Shown here piece after piece: positions 6,811 to 16,058 of a DNA stretch of 59,819 nt. Each line of letters begins with the position of its first letter. Within the stretch, counting starts at the first letter, position 1. Both the position numbers and the translations under genes were made by a program. The stretch spans positions 1-59,819 of the forward strand of contig WGNK01000022.1 of NCBI GenBank assembly GCA_016124535.1, given 5' to 3'. Below the pieces are notes generated by a model. That model saw only the letters and a list, made by a program, of their open reading frames with translations, made no database searches and was not told the origin of the DNA. Origin of the DNA: Azospirillum sp. GTDB taxonomy: Bacteria; Pseudomonadota; Alphaproteobacteria; Azospirillales; Azospirillaceae.

Positions 6811-9336
6811 TCAGCTCCGGCGCTTGGCGTGGCGGGTCGGCGGGGCGGCAAGCGGGTCGTCGGGCCAGGGATGCTTGGGGTAGCGGCCGCGGAGGTCGCG
6901 GCACACCTCGGGGTAGCCGTTGAGCCAGAAGCCGGCGAGGTCGCGGGTGACCTGGACCGGCCGGCCGGCCGGCGACAGCAGATGCAGCAGCACCGGCACC
7001 CGGCCGGCCGCCACCGTCGGCGTCCCGGTCGCACCGAACAGCTCCTGCAGCTTGACCGCCAGCACCGGCACCTCGCCGGCACGATAATCAAGCGCTATGC
7101 GCGAGCCGCTGGGTACGGTCAGATGGCTTGGCGCCGCCTCGTCGAGGCGGCGGGGCAGCGGCCACGGCAAGACGCCCTGGAGAATCGTCGTCAGGTCCAG
7201 CCGTTTCAGATGGGCAGCACGGGTGACGCCGGTCAGATGGGGGGCCAGCCAGTCCTCCAGGCCGTCGAGCAGGGCGGCATCGCCGAGTTCGGGCCAGCCG
7301 GCCTCGGCGCCTTCGATCCGGCGCAGAAAGGCAATGCGCGCGCGCCAGGCCTCAAGCCCCGCGGTCCAGGGCAGCAGGCCAAGGCCGTGGCGGCGAATAC
7401 CGTCGAGCACCGCGGCGGCCACCCGCTCCGCGGGCGGCCGGGGCAGGGCGTCGTCGTCGAGCGCCAGTTCCCCCAGGCGGCGCTGCCGGCGCGCCTGGAC
7501 CGCCTGTTCGCGCTCGTCCCAGGTCACGCTCTCGACGGTTTCGATCAGGCCGCCGAAGGCATCCTCCAACGCCTCGCGGGCGAGCGCAGCGGCCAGGAAG
7601 ATGCGCGCCTCCCGGCGGTCACCGTCGAGCGCCGCCACCGCCAGCCAGTCCTCGGCGGCGAGCGGCTCGGCGGGGTCGAGCACCGCACCGCGGCCATTGG
7701 CCAGGCGGTATTGGCCGCGGCTGCCCGGTCGGCGCTGTGCGATGCGGTCGGGATAGGCGAGCGCCACCAGCAGCCCGGCGCCGCCGGTGTCCCAGACGGC
7801 ATCGCGCAGCCCGAGCTGGCGCCGCCACTGCGCCGCCAATTTCAGCAATTGCTGGCGCAGGCCCGGTTCGAGGGCGAGGCCGCCGGCACGCTCCGGCGCC
7901 GCCAGCAGCTCCAGACGCAGGCGCAGATCGGCGTCGCGCTGGCCCGGCCGGGGTTTCAGCGCATCCCGCTCGCCCAGCACCGCGGCCAGCGCACAAGCCA
8001 ACCCGCCCAGGCCGAGCGCTTTGCCCTTCAGCATCATGTGGCCGAGCCGGGGATGGACGCCCAGCGCTGCGATTTCGCGGCCGTGCCGGGTGATCCTGCC
8101 CTGGCGGTCGAGCGCGCCCAGCCGCTGCAGCAATGCGCGCGCCTGGGCCAGTCCCGCCGCCGGGGGCGGATCGAGCCAGGCCAGTCGGTCCGCTTCGGTG
8201 GTGCCCCAGAGCGCCAGTTCCAGGGCGAGCGGCGCCAGGTCGGCGGCAAGTATCTCCGGCGTGGTGAACGGCGCCAGCCCGCGCTGGGTTGCCTCCGGCC
8301 AAAGCCGCCAGCATAGGCCGGGGCCGAGGCGCCCGGCGCGGCCCCGGCGCTGCTCGGCCGCGGCCTGGGACACCCGGACGGTATCGAGCCGTGCCATGCC
8401 GCCGCCGGGATCGAAACGGGCGACCCGCATCCAGCCGCCGTCGATCACAACCCGGACGCCGTCGATGGTCAGGCTGGTTTCGGCGATCGAGGTCGCCAGC
8501 ACGACCTTGCGTCGGCCAGGCGGCGGCGGCTTCAGCGCCCGGTCCTGGTCGTCCTGGGACAGGTCGCCGTAGAGCGGCACCACCAGCGCGCCGTGGTCAG
8601 CTTCGAGCCCGTGCAGCCGGCCTGCGACTCGGCGGATTTCTCCGGTGCCCGGCAGAAACACCAGCAAATCGCCGCTTTCCTCAGCGAGCGCCCGGCGTAC
8701 CGCGGCGGCGACCGCGTCCTCCAGCCGCTGCGACGGCGGCGGCGGCAGATAGCGGGTCTCGACCGGGAAGCTCCGGCCGTCGCTGGTCACGATCGGCGCC
8801 CCGCCGAGGAGCGCTGCGAGCGGGCCGCCGTCGAGGGTGGCCGACATCGCCAGCAGACGCAGGTCGGGTCGCAGGGCGGCCCGCGCTTCGAGACACAGGG
8901 CCAAAGCCAGGTCGCCGTCGAGCCGGCGCTCGTGGATCTCGTCGAACAGCACCGCGCCGATGCCGCTCAGTCCGGGGTCGTCCTGAAGCCGGCGCAGGAA
9001 CAGCCCGTCGGTGACCAGTTCGACGCGGGTTGCCGGTCCGATCCGGCTGTCCAGGCGGACACGGTAGCCGACGGTGGCGCCGACCGCTTCGCCCAGAGTT
9101 TGGGCCATGCGCCGCGCCGCGCTCCGGGCGGCCAGCCGGCGCGGCTCCAGCACGACGATGCGTCCGCCATCGAGCCAGGGCTGGTCGAGCAGGGCGAGCG
9201 GCACCCGCGTGGTCTTGCCGGCGCCCGGCGGCGCCTGCAACACCGCGACGCCGGGTTCGCCGAGCGCCGCCAGCAGCGCCGGCAGCGCCGGCTCGATCGG
9301 CAGCGGGCCGGGCAGGGCGACTGCGGCCGGGCTCAT
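6811..9336 (-). CDS. hrpB: ATP-dependent RNA helicase HrpB
   Basis: An 841-residue DEAH/RHA-type helicase of the HrpB family. Visible motifs are Walker A APPGAGKTTRVPLALL, VLEPRRLAARSAA (Ia), FDEIHERRLDGDLAL (DEIH, motif II), SATLDG (III), LVFLPGTGEIRR, ATSIAETSLTIDGV (V) and the QRRGRAGRLGPG motif VI, followed by the ratchet and HrpB C-terminal domains. Length and order match bacterial HrpB. Its cellular role in bacteria is poorly defined. It is a single gene diverging from the ferritin-like gene. Confidence 0.95.
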   Translation of the reverse strand: MSPAAVALPGPLPIEPALPALLAALGEPGVAVLQAPPGAGKTTRVPLALLDQPWLDGGRIVVLEPRRLAARSAARRMAQTLGEAVGATVGYRVRLDSRIGPATRVELVTDGLFLRRLQDDPGLSGIGAVLFDEIHERRLDGDLALALCLEARAALRPDLRLLAMSATLDGGPLAALLGGAPIVTSDGRSFPVETRYLPPPPSQRLEDAVAAAVRRALAEESGDLLVFLPGTGEIRRVAGRLHGLEADHGALVVPLYGDLSQDDQDRALKPPPPGRRKVVLATSIAETSLTIDGVRVVIDGGWMRVARFDPGGGMARLDTVRVSQAAAEQRRGRAGRLGPGLCWRLWPEATQRGLAPFTTPEILAADLAPLALELALWGTTEADRLAWLDPPPAAGLAQARALLQRLGALDRQGRITRHGREIAALGVHPRLGHMMLKGKALGLGGLACALAAVLGERDALKPRPGQRDADLRLRLELLAAPERAGGLALEPGLRQQLLKLAAQWRRQLGLRDAVWDTGGAGLLVALAYPDRIAQRRPGSRGQYRLANGRGAVLDPAEPLAAEDWLAVAALDGDRREARIFLAAALAREALEDAFGGLIETVESVTWDEREQAVQARRQRRLGELALDDDALPRPPAERVAAAVLDGIRRHGLGLLPWTAGLEAWRARIAFLRRIEGAEAGWPELGDAALLDGLEDWLAPHLTGVTRAAHLKRLDLTTILQGVLPWPLPRRLDEAAPSHLTVPSGSRIALDYRAGEVPVLAVKLQELFGATGTPTVAAGRVPVLLHLLSPAGRPVQVTRDLAGFWLNGYPEVCRDLRGRYPKHPWPDDPLAAPPTRHAKRRS

Positions 9337-9482
9337 GGTTCGCGCCCCGCTCCCGGCCGCGCCCGGTCGGACGGGGTGCGACAGCGTGTCCGCCGTGGCG
9401 GGCTTGAGACCTGGCCGGGAAAGCGATTAGGCTGCCGGGCCCCCGAATGCCCGGTCCCGGTCCCGATCGCGAGGATTTCGCC

Positions 9483-9965
9483 ATGGACAGCGTCACGCTT
9501 TTTCTTGCCCATGCCATTGCCTTGGAAGCGGAGTCGGCCGAGCGCTTCGAGACTCTCGCCGGCGTCATGCACGACGCCGGCAATTTCACCGTGGCGCTGC
9601 TGTTTCGTCAGATGGCGCGGTTCTCGCGCATCCATCAGGCGGAAATCCAGGACCACGCCGAAGGCTGCGGCGAACCGTTGCCCGAAGAAGACGGCCTGAT
9701 CTGGCTCAGCGATTCCCGGTCCGAGTTGGTCGCGCCGGCGGACCTGACCGTCGACATCAACGCCGCTGCGGCCCTCGATCTGGTGATTCGCAGCGAACGC
9801 GTTGCCCAGGGATTCTATGCCGGCATCGCCAAGACCACGGATAATCCGGCAATCCAGGAACTCGCCGAGGAATTCGCGCTCGAGGAAGCCGACCACGTGA
9901 TGCGCCTGGAGACCTGCCTGGCCGAGCAGTTGAACGAAGAGCCGCCGCACAGCATGGCGTCCTGA
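9483..9965 (+). CDS. Ferritin-like domain protein (rubrerythrin-type)
   Basis: A 160-residue, mostly helical protein starting at ATG 9483 behind GAGGA. Helix pairs carry Glu/His residues in ferritin/rubrerythrin-like spacing: EAESAERFE in helix 1, RIHQAEIQDH in helix 2, RSERVAQGFYAGI in helix 3 and EEFALEEADHVMRLE in helix 4, giving an E...ExxH di-iron pattern. It is therefore likely a non-haem di-iron protein of the ferritin-like superfamily, possibly an oxidative-stress or iron-handling rubrerythrin-like protein without a rubredoxin domain. It sits alone between hrpB and the xoxF promoter region. The substrate is unknown. Confidence 0.75.
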   Translation: MDSVTLFLAHAIALEAESAERFETLAGVMHDAGNFTVALLFRQMARFSRIHQAEIQDHAEGCGEPLPEEDGLIWLSDSRSELVAPADLTVDINAAAALDLVIRSERVAQGFYAGIAKTTDNPAIQELAEEFALEEADHVMRLETCLAEQLNEEPPHSMAS

Positions 9966-10136
9966 AGCCGGCCACGCAGACACGCCGCCGCCGGTATTCG
10001 ATGGCGACGCGCTCGCCGCAGCAGGCTCCGGACCGGCGTTCGGGCCGTCGTTGACGCCCGGCGGTTTGCTGGCGAGAGACGCCCTCAGGACACGACTGGG
10101 CTCCGGATTGGGAATGGCTGAACCCGGCTGTGAGCG

Positions 10137-10164
10137 TTGCCGGTGACCGGTCACGGGGTTATAG
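10137..10164 (+). promoter_or_regulatory. Candidate xoxF promoter with palindromic operator in the spacer
   Basis: The 327-nt gap 9966-10292 before xoxF has no credible gene. It contains TTGCCG (10137-10142) and TTATAG (10159-10164) with a 16-nt spacer, resembling a sigma-70 promoter. A perfect 12-bp palindrome, GTGACCGGTCAC (10143-10154), begins immediately after the -35-like element and lies within the spacer, where repressors or MerR-type activators bind. The 5' leader would be about 120 nt. The promoter call is inference; the palindrome is directly seen. Confidence 0.45.
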
Positions 10165-10292
10165 TTGAGTGCTTTGGTGGGTGAAGGCCGTGGTCGCCGG
10201 TCCCGACCAACTGATCGGGTTGAATCGCGATCCTGCTTGCGCCCCCCCAATCGGCCGATAGTCAAGATCGGCCCTTTCCTGGGAGGAGAAAG

Positions 10293-12107
10293 ATGAGGTA
10301 TCGAGCAACTCTGGGGCTGGCTGCCGCCTTGGTGGCTGCCAGCGGTATTGCGTTTGCTAACGATAGTGTTCTTAAAAATACCGCCAACCCCAATAACTGG
10401 GCGACTCAGCTCGGTAACTATGCCGGACAGCGCCATAGCACGCTGGACCAGATTAATACCGGTAATGTCGGCAACCTCCAGGTCAAATGGACCTTCTCGA
10501 CCGGCGTTCTGCGCGGCCATGAGGGTGGCCCTCTGGTGGTCGGACAGTATCTTTATGTCCATACGCCCTTCCCCAACAATGTCTACAAGCTTGATTTGGC
10601 GGAAAAAGGTAAGATTGTCTGGCAGTACGAACCCCGACAGGAGCTGTCGGTTATCCCGGTGATGTGCTGCGATACCGTCAATCGCGGTGTCGCGGTTGCC
10701 TCGGGTAAAGTATTCCTGGCCCAAGCCGACAACACCCTGGTGGCGCTCGACGATGCCACCGGCAAGGTGCTGTGGACGGTCAAGAATGCCGATGCGTCCA
10801 AGGGGGCTACCCTGACCGCCGCGCCGGTGGTGGTCAAGGACAAGGTCCTGGTCGGCGTCTCGGGCGGCGAGTTCGGCGTGCGCGGCCACCTCACCGCCTA
10901 TAACATCAACGACGGCAAGATGGTCTGGCGGGCCTATTCGACCGGTCCCGATGCAGAAGTTCTGCTCGATCCGTCCAAGACCCTGATGATGGGCAAGCCG
11001 ATCGGCGAAAAGGATCTCGGTATCACCACGTGGCCGGGCGACACCTGGAAGATCGGCGGCGGCACCACCTGGGGCTGGTACACCTACGATCCCGAACTCG
11101 ACCTGGTTTATTACGGCGTCGGCAACCCCAGCACCTGGAACCCGGTGCAGCGCGTGGTCGACAACGATCGGGCCAAGAGCGACAACAAGTGGTCGATGAC
11201 GATCTTCGCCCGTAATCCGGATACCGGCATGGCGAAGTGGGTCTATCAGAAGACTCCGTTCGACGAATGGGACTTCGACGGTGTCAACGAGAACATCCTC
11301 GCCGACATCCCGATCGCCGGCAAGACCCGCAAGGTCATGGTCAATTTCGACCGCAACGGCTTCGGCTATACCCTCGACCGCGTGACCGGCGAATTGCTGG
11401 TCGCCCAGAAATACGACCCCCAGGTCAACTGGGCCACTCATGTCGATATGGCGACCGGACGGCCGCAGGTGGTCGACAAGTACAGCACCTTCCACAATGG
11501 CCAGGACGTGAATTCGACCGGCATCTGCCCGGCGGCACTCGGCAGCAAGGACCAGCAGCCGGCCTCGTACAACCCGGACACCGGCCTGTTCTATGTCCCG
11601 ACCAACCACATCTGCATGGACTACGAACCGTTCAAGGTCGCCTATAGCGCCGGCCAGCCCTATGTCGGGGCGACGCTGTCGATGTTCCCGGCGCCCAATT
11701 CCCATGGCGGCATGGGCAATTTCATCGCCTGGGACGCGAGCACCGGCAAGATCGTGTGGTCGAAGCCGGAGCCGTTTGCGGTGTGGAGCGGTGCGCTCAC
11801 CACCAAGGGCGGGCTGGCCTTCTACGGTACCCTTGAAGGCTACCTGGTCGCGGTCAATGCCAAGGACGGCAAGGAGCTTTATCGCTTCAAGACGCCGTCG
11901 GGGATCATCGGCAACGTCAACACCTTTGAATACGGCGGCAAGCAGTTCGTCGCGGTGCTCTCGGGTGTCGGCGGCTGGGCCGGGATCGGTCTCGCGGCCG
12001 GCCTGACCAAGGACACCGACGGCCTCGGCGCGGTCGGCGCCCACAAGGCACTTGGCCAATACACCCGGCTGGGCGGCGTCATGACCGTGTTCGGTCTGCC
12101 CGACTGA
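10293..12107 (+). CDS. xoxF: XoxF-type (lanthanide-dependent) PQQ methanol/alcohol dehydrogenase
   Basis: A 604-residue periplasmic quinoprotein starting behind GGGAGGAGAAAG. It has a signal peptide cut near residue 22 (GIAFA-ND) and an eight-blade PQQ propeller with repeated W-docking motifs ([19 protein letters not shown]). The vicinal disulfide is Cys125-Cys126 (VMCCDT). Metal/PQQ ligands are E193 (GGEFG), N278 (GNPSTWNP) and D327. The sequence is WDFDG, so there is an extra Asp at 329, two residues after catalytic D327. That D-x-D is diagnostic of lanthanide-dependent XoxF, whereas calcium-type MxaF has Ala there. It heads the operon with cytochrome c, XoxJ-like and DUF3280-like genes. 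The physiological substrate may be methanol or another alcohol. Confidence 0.96.
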   Translation: MRYRATLGLAAALVAASGIAFANDSVLKNTANPNNWATQLGNYAGQRHSTLDQINTGNVGNLQVKWTFSTGVLRGHEGGPLVVGQYLYVHTPFPNNVYKLDLAEKGKIVWQYEPRQELSVIPVMCCDTVNRGVAVASGKVFLAQADNTLVALDDATGKVLWTVKNADASKGATLTAAPVVVKDKVLVGVSGGEFGVRGHLTAYNINDGKMVWRAYSTGPDAEVLLDPSKTLMMGKPIGEKDLGITTWPGDTWKIGGGTTWGWYTYDPELDLVYYGVGNPSTWNPVQRVVDNDRAKSDNKWSMTIFARNPDTGMAKWVYQKTPFDEWDFDGVNENILADIPIAGKTRKVMVNFDRNGFGYTLDRVTGELLVAQKYDPQVNWATHVDMATGRPQVVDKYSTFHNGQDVNSTGICPAALGSKDQQPASYNPDTGLFYVPTNHICMDYEPFKVAYSAGQPYVGATLSMFPAPNSHGGMGNFIAWDASTGKIVWSKPEPFAVWSGALTTKGGLAFYGTLEGYLVAVNAKDGKELYRFKTPSGIIGNVNTFEYGGKQFVAVLSGVGGWAGIGLAAGLTKDTDGLGAVGAHKALGQYTRLGGVMTVFGLPD

Positions 12108-12141
12108 TCGTTCTCTTCGACGCTTCTGCCAACTTTACGGT

Positions 12142-12167
12142 CCGGCATCCCCCTCAGGGGATGTCGG
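12142..12167 (+). terminator. Hairpin between xoxF and the cytochrome c gene
   Basis: CATCCCC (12146-12152), loop CTCA, GGGGATG (12157-12163) form a perfect 7-bp stem. It extends outward by further G-C and G-U pairs to about 12 bp. No T-run follows, so it is more likely an mRNA-stabilising or partial-readthrough element than a full terminator. It would help keep xoxF transcripts in excess over the downstream genes. Confidence 0.5.
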
Positions 12168-12271
12168 GCCGCTTCCTGACGCCGGTCGGGATGACGACGG
12201 ATTTTCCGGCGGCGCATCCCGGTGCCTCTCCGGGCTTCCCTATTGCCATGACCAAAGAGGATTGCAGCGAA

Positions 12272-12769
12272 ATGGAAATGCCGACGCGTTCCGCCGCGAG
12301 GGCGGCAGCCTGCGTGGTTGCCGTCCTGGCCTTGACGGCCTCCGGCCTGGTTCTGGCCGACCAGCCGAAGGCGCCCAACGATCCGACCCAGCCGATCGAC
12401 CCGTGGGACAACCCCTATGCCATGGTCGACGGCAAGATCGATTTCGGCACCTACAACGGCTTTCGCCGCTACCATGCCTCCTGCCATGTCTGCCATGGTC
12501 CGGCCGGGCTGGGCTCTTCGTTTGCGCCCAATCTGCTGGACCCGATCCGGGAACGGCTCGACTACCAGGCCTTCCAGGAAACCGTGATCAACGGCCGCCA
12601 AGTCGAGGGCGCCACCGGCGACCGGGTGATGCCGCCGTTCGGCCTGGATCCCAACGTGGTGGAATACGTTCCCGATATCTGGGGCTATCTGAAGGCGCGG
12701 GCCGACGGCGTGCTTGACCGCGGCCGTCCCGATCATCTGGCCAAAGGAGCCCTGAAAGGGCGGGAATGA
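12272..12769 (+). CDS. xoxG: c-type cytochrome, XoxG-like electron acceptor of XoxF
   Basis: A 165-residue monohaem cytochrome c. It has a signal peptide (ARAAACVVAVLALTASGLVLA), haem-binding CHVCH (C71, C74, H75) and a probable axial Met in DRVMPPFGL. The ATG at 12272 was chosen because it gives a compact signal peptide and has AGAGGA about 10 nt upstream. An in-frame ATG at 12248 is an alternative. Position between xoxF and the XoxJ-like gene supports the role of periplasmic electron acceptor passing electrons toward a terminal oxidase. Sequence similarity to characterised XoxG proteins was judged from context and motif only. Its stop overlaps the next start (ATGA). Confidence 0.85.
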   Translation: MEMPTRSAARAAACVVAVLALTASGLVLADQPKAPNDPTQPIDPWDNPYAMVDGKIDFGTYNGFRRYHASCHVCHGPAGLGSSFAPNLLDPIRERLDYQAFQETVINGRQVEGATGDRVMPPFGLDPNVVEYVPDIWGYLKARADGVLDRGRPDHLAKGALKGRE

Positions 12770-14115
12770 CGATGTTGCGTTGGGTCTGCTGCGCGCTTAT
12801 CGGCCTCTCGCTGGCGGCTCTGCCCGACCGGCCGGCGGCGGCGCAGGAACTGGCGGCGCGCAGTGAATTGCGGGTGTGCGCCGACCCCAACAGCCTGCCG
12901 TTCTCCAACGATCGGCTGGAGGGGTTCGAGAACCAGCTGGCGCGCTGGATTGCCGAGGAGCTCAAGCTGCCGTTGCGCTGGGTGTGGTGGCCCCAGGTGA
13001 TCGGCTTCGTCCGCAATACGCTCAATGCCGGTCTGTGCGACCTGGTCATGGGGACGGCATCGGGCGAGGAGTTGATGCAGAACACCAACGCCTATTATCG
13101 CTCGGCCTATGCCCTGGTCTACCGCCGGTCGATGCGGCTGAAACCGAACACGCTGTCCGACCCGGCGCTGCCGCTGCTGCGAATCGGCGTGGTCGAGGCG
13201 ACCCCGCCGGCGACCGCGCTGGCCCGCTACGGCATCCCGATCGCCAAGCCCTATCAGCTCAACACCGACAGTCGGGTTCACCAGCCGGCACGCGACGCAC
13301 TGGCCGATGTCGCGGCCGGCGTGATCGACGCCGCGATTATCTGGGGCCCGATTGCCGGCTACTACGCCGACCGGCTGGCGGTGCCGCTGGCCGTGGTGCC
13401 GCTGGCACGGGAACAGGGACCGTTTCGCCTGGTGTTTCGCATCACCATGGGGGTGCGCGCCGACGAGCCGGAATGGCGGCGCTGGCTCAACCGCTTCATC
13501 AAGCGGCGGCAAGGCGACATCGACCGCCTGCTGGCCAGCTACCATGTGCCGCTCTATGACGAGGCCGGTAACCCGATCGCGCCGCCCGCGTCGGTTGAGG
13601 TCCCCCCCGACAGGCCGGCCCCTGAAAAGGCAGGCCCCGATGGCTACCGCATCGACCATCTCGAGGCACCGCTGCCGGCGGCGGTGCCCGGCGCCCGGAC
13701 CGTCGCCACCGACGAAGTGCGCCGGCTGCACGGGACGGGCTCCGCGGTTCTGGTCGATGTCCTGCCCCGGCCGGTGCGGCCGCCCGATCTGCCCGCCGGT
13801 TCGGTGTGGACACCCAAGCGGCACCGCAGCTTGCCGGGTGCGACCTGGCTGGCCAATGTCGGGTTCGGGGCGCTGACGCCGCAGCTCGACGCCTATTTCC
13901 GCGACAATCTCCGGCAGCTCAGCCATGGCGACAAGGCCGCGACCATTGTCATTTTCTGCTTGCCCGACTGCTGGATGTCGTGGAATGCCGCCAAGCGGGC
14001 GGTGTCCTACGGCTATACCGGCATCCTGTGGTACCCCGACGGCATCGACGCCTGGGCCGCGGCCGGTCTGCCCTTGACGGAAGCCGATCCGGTGCCGCTC
14101 GCGCCCTCCAACTAG
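12766..14115 (+). CDS. xoxJ: XoxJ/MxaJ-like periplasmic binding protein fused to a CXXCW/rhodanese-like domain
   Basis: A 449-residue secreted protein. Residues ~1-25 are a signal peptide. Residues ~30-265 are a type II periplasmic-binding fold (LRVCADPNSLPFSNDRLEGFENQL..., IGVVEATPPATALARYGI) of the quinoprotein-dehydrogenase-associated (XoxJ/MxaJ) type. After a Pro-rich linker (PPASVEVPPDRPAPEKAG), residues ~300-440 form a rhodanese-like domain with CLPDCWMSWNAAKR (Cys398, Cys402). This corresponds to proteins annotated as PQQ-dependent catabolism-associated CXXCW motif proteins, which I know mainly as separate genes. XoxJ is thought to help activate XoxF. Fusion of the two accessory functions is the notable feature. 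Confidence 0.85.
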   Translation: MTMLRWVCCALIGLSLAALPDRPAAAQELAARSELRVCADPNSLPFSNDRLEGFENQLARWIAEELKLPLRWVWWPQVIGFVRNTLNAGLCDLVMGTASGEELMQNTNAYYRSAYALVYRRSMRLKPNTLSDPALPLLRIGVVEATPPATALARYGIPIAKPYQLNTDSRVHQPARDALADVAAGVIDAAIIWGPIAGYYADRLAVPLAVVPLAREQGPFRLVFRITMGVRADEPEWRRWLNRFIKRRQGDIDRLLASYHVPLYDEAGNPIAPPASVEVPPDRPAPEKAGPDGYRIDHLEAPLPAAVPGARTVATDEVRRLHGTGSAVLVDVLPRPVRPPDLPAGSVWTPKRHRSLPGATWLANVGFGALTPQLDAYFRDNLRQLSHGDKAATIVIFCLPDCWMSWNAAKRAVSYGYTGILWYPDGIDAWAAAGLPLTEADPVPLAPSN

Positions 14116-14144
14116 AGTACGCTTCGAACCCCGAGGTGCCGCCT

Positions 14145-14648
14145 ATGCCCGGAGCCGTGATCGCCGCCCTGATCTGGGGCCTGATGGTCTTTCCGGCCTG
14201 GGCCGGGGAACCGGTCGCGGCTCCGATCAAGGCCGTGGTGTTTGGCGTCGACATCCACGATACCAGCGGCGAACCGGTGCCGTACGGACGCTCGGCCCGT
14301 CTGGCCGCGATCACCCGATTTCTGGCGGGCGAACTGGCCTCCAGCGGTCGTTTCGCGATTGTCGCACCTAAGGCGGAAGACGAAAGCATTCCGGTCCAGG
14401 AGCCTGACGACCGTTGCGCCGGCTGTGCGGCCGCGCGCGCCCTGGGCGGCGAGGTCTATGTCAGCGCTCTGGTGATCAAGGTCAGCACCCTGATCCTCAG
14501 TTTGCGGCTGTGGGTCCAGGACGCCAGGACCGGCCGGTCGCTGGTCGAGGCGGTCGCCGACATTCGCGGCGACAATGACCCGGCCTGGCAGCGCGGGATT
14601 CGTTGGCTGGTGCGCAACCGCGTCCTGCCGGCGTTCGAGGTGCACTGA
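14145..14648 (+). CDS. Secreted DUF3280/DUF2380-like protein of the XoxF operon
   Basis: A 167-residue protein with an N-terminal signal sequence (AVIAALIWGLMVFPAWAGEP). It has a conserved-looking core, VYVSALVIKVSTLILSLRLWVQDARTG, and a cysteine pair DRCAGCAAARALGG. This matches small exported proteins annotated DUF3280 or DUF2380 that sit beside PQQ alcohol dehydrogenase genes. The start at 14145 gives the signal peptide; longer frames upstream overlap the XoxJ-like gene. It is the last gene of the xox cluster, 29 nt after the preceding stop. Function is unknown; a periplasmic assembly or redox accessory role is inferred from location. Confidence 0.7.
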   Translation: MPGAVIAALIWGLMVFPAWAGEPVAAPIKAVVFGVDIHDTSGEPVPYGRSARLAAITRFLAGELASSGRFAIVAPKAEDESIPVQEPDDRCAGCAAARALGGEVYVSALVIKVSTLILSLRLWVQDARTGRSLVEAVADIRGDNDPAWQRGIRWLVRNRVLPAFEVH

Positions 14649-14882
14649 TCGGCCCGGACGTCATTGTGCTTCCGCGCGGTGTTGCGGTACGATAGTGTGT
14701 TCTGTGATGATGTCGAGGGGCCCCGTGGCTGGGGCCGATCGTCGCATCGGCGTGGCTCACCATGGGTTTCCCTCGACCTTCATGCGCCGACTCCGTCTAA
14801 TATCAAAGGCATTCGGGCCGTGGCGGCGGGGTCTCGGGCAGTCCGGCTCGCCCCTTGATCCGGCCGACGCCGACGTCACGTC

Positions 14883-16058
14883 ATGGGCACCGCCGCAGAA
14901 CCTCAAACGGGCATCGGCGCCTGCGTCCCTGCGACGGAACCAGCGACCATGGTGAATGCGGCGCAAACCGGCATGATCGCCAATACGCTCAGCGAGCGCG
15001 GTATGGCTGTGCCATTCACGACGCCGGACCTGACCCAATGTCGGGTCCGGCTCGATTCCGGCGACCGGTTCGAATTTCTGCTGCCCAACTTCTCGGGTGC
15101 CAAGGGGCGATATGTCATGCCGTGGCGCTCGGTCACGGCGATGATGACGACGACGCTGCACGACCGGGCACTTTACGAAAAGATGTGCGAGCAGCGCACC
15201 CACGATCCGATCAAACTCCGCTCGGCGGCATTGGAGGTTGCGGCCACCGGCCTGGCCGGTCCGAAGGCGGCACAATCGGCGGCCGACGCCCTGGAAGCCG
15301 ACCGGCAATACCAGATCATGACCAATTTCCTGCTGGTGCTGGAGCTGCTCAAGCTGGTTGGCCTGTCGCCCGTCGACCTGATCGCCGATGGTCTGGCCAG
15401 CGACGCGGCGCAGGAGCGGATCAAGGCGGCATTGCGCCGGGTGGCCGATCGCTTCCGGATTTCCCACGACGACCTCTATATGCGGGTCGAGGTTCTGAGC
15501 GGCCTGGTCGCCGCGGTCGGATTGCCCGGCGCTCCGGAAAAGGGGCGATTGCGCCTGCTGGTCGGGTCGTTGACCGTCTATCGCGACACCATGCGCCAAT
15601 GGGCCATGACATTGCCGGCGGAACTGGCCGAACTCACGGAATTCCAGGCCCTGGTCTCGGACCGGACCCATCAGCTCGCCCACCACCGGATCGAGGTGCT
15701 CGACCAGAAACTGGCTGCGGTCGGCTCGGTGGTGGCAAACTGGGAGGGGCGGGTGCCGGCACTGTCCCGCGAGATTCGGGAGATCGCCTTCCTGCTCGAC
15801 GGCTGGGACTACCTGATCGCGCTGTGCCAGGAGGCGGCGGAGAAGGACGCCGGCGAACGGCAGAACCTGATCACCGAAGGCTTCCAGATGCTGCCGGTGA
15901 TTCCGCGCGACCAGATGCTGATCGCCGACGAGAAACGCATGTCCGGGCTCAAGGCAATTCAGCGCCGCTGGGTTCGCGCCAACGAAGATTGGCGGGCAGG
16001 GGTATTCGACTACGATCAGGTGATGAAAACCGAAGCGATCAAGGCCCGGGTGGCATGA
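14883..16058 (+). CDS. Unrecognised protein A (391 residues), first gene of a peptide/ABC-exporter block
   Basis: I do not recognise this protein. It is predicted soluble, with a short beta-rich N-terminal section (about 45-85: TQCRVRLDSGDRFEFLLPN ... YVMPWRSVTAM) followed by an almost entirely helical body rich in Leu, Ala, Arg and Glu. No signal peptide, TM helix or nucleotide-binding motif is apparent. An internal ATG at 14949 is an alternative start, and neither has a strong Shine-Dalgarno. The stop overlaps the next gene by ATGA, so the two are coupled and probably interact. Codon and base composition match the surroundings. Confidence 0.75.
   Translation: MGTAAEPQTGIGACVPATEPATMVNAAQTGMIANTLSERGMAVPFTTPDLTQCRVRLDSGDRFEFLLPNFSGAKGRYVMPWRSVTAMMTTTLHDRALYEKMCEQRTHDPIKLRSAALEVAATGLAGPKAAQSAADALEADRQYQIMTNFLLVLELLKLVGLSPVDLIADGLASDAAQERIKAALRRVADRFRISHDDLYMRVEVLSGLVAAVGLPGAPEKGRLRLLVGSLTVYRDTMRQWAMTLPAELAELTEFQALVSDRTHQLAHHRIEVLDQKLAAVGSVVANWEGRVPALSREIREIAFLLDGWDYLIALCQEAAEKDAGERQNLITEGFQMLPVIPRDQMLIADEKRMSGLKAIQRRWVRANEDWRAGVFDYDQVMKTEAIKARVA

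Noticed and set aside
9333..12059. A 908-codon open frame antisense to the ferritin-like gene and xoxF
   Set aside because: It is the complement shadow of GC-rich genes; the xoxF strand has signal peptide, PQQ motifs and ribosome site, while this frame shows only low-complexity Arg/Gly/Pro-biased sequence.
14855..16054. The 400 codons upstream of protein B in the same frame, which would make an 856-residue protein
   Set aside because: This segment is the alternative frame of protein A, is Gly/Arg/Pro-rich, and the ATGA overlap at 16055 gives a normal start.
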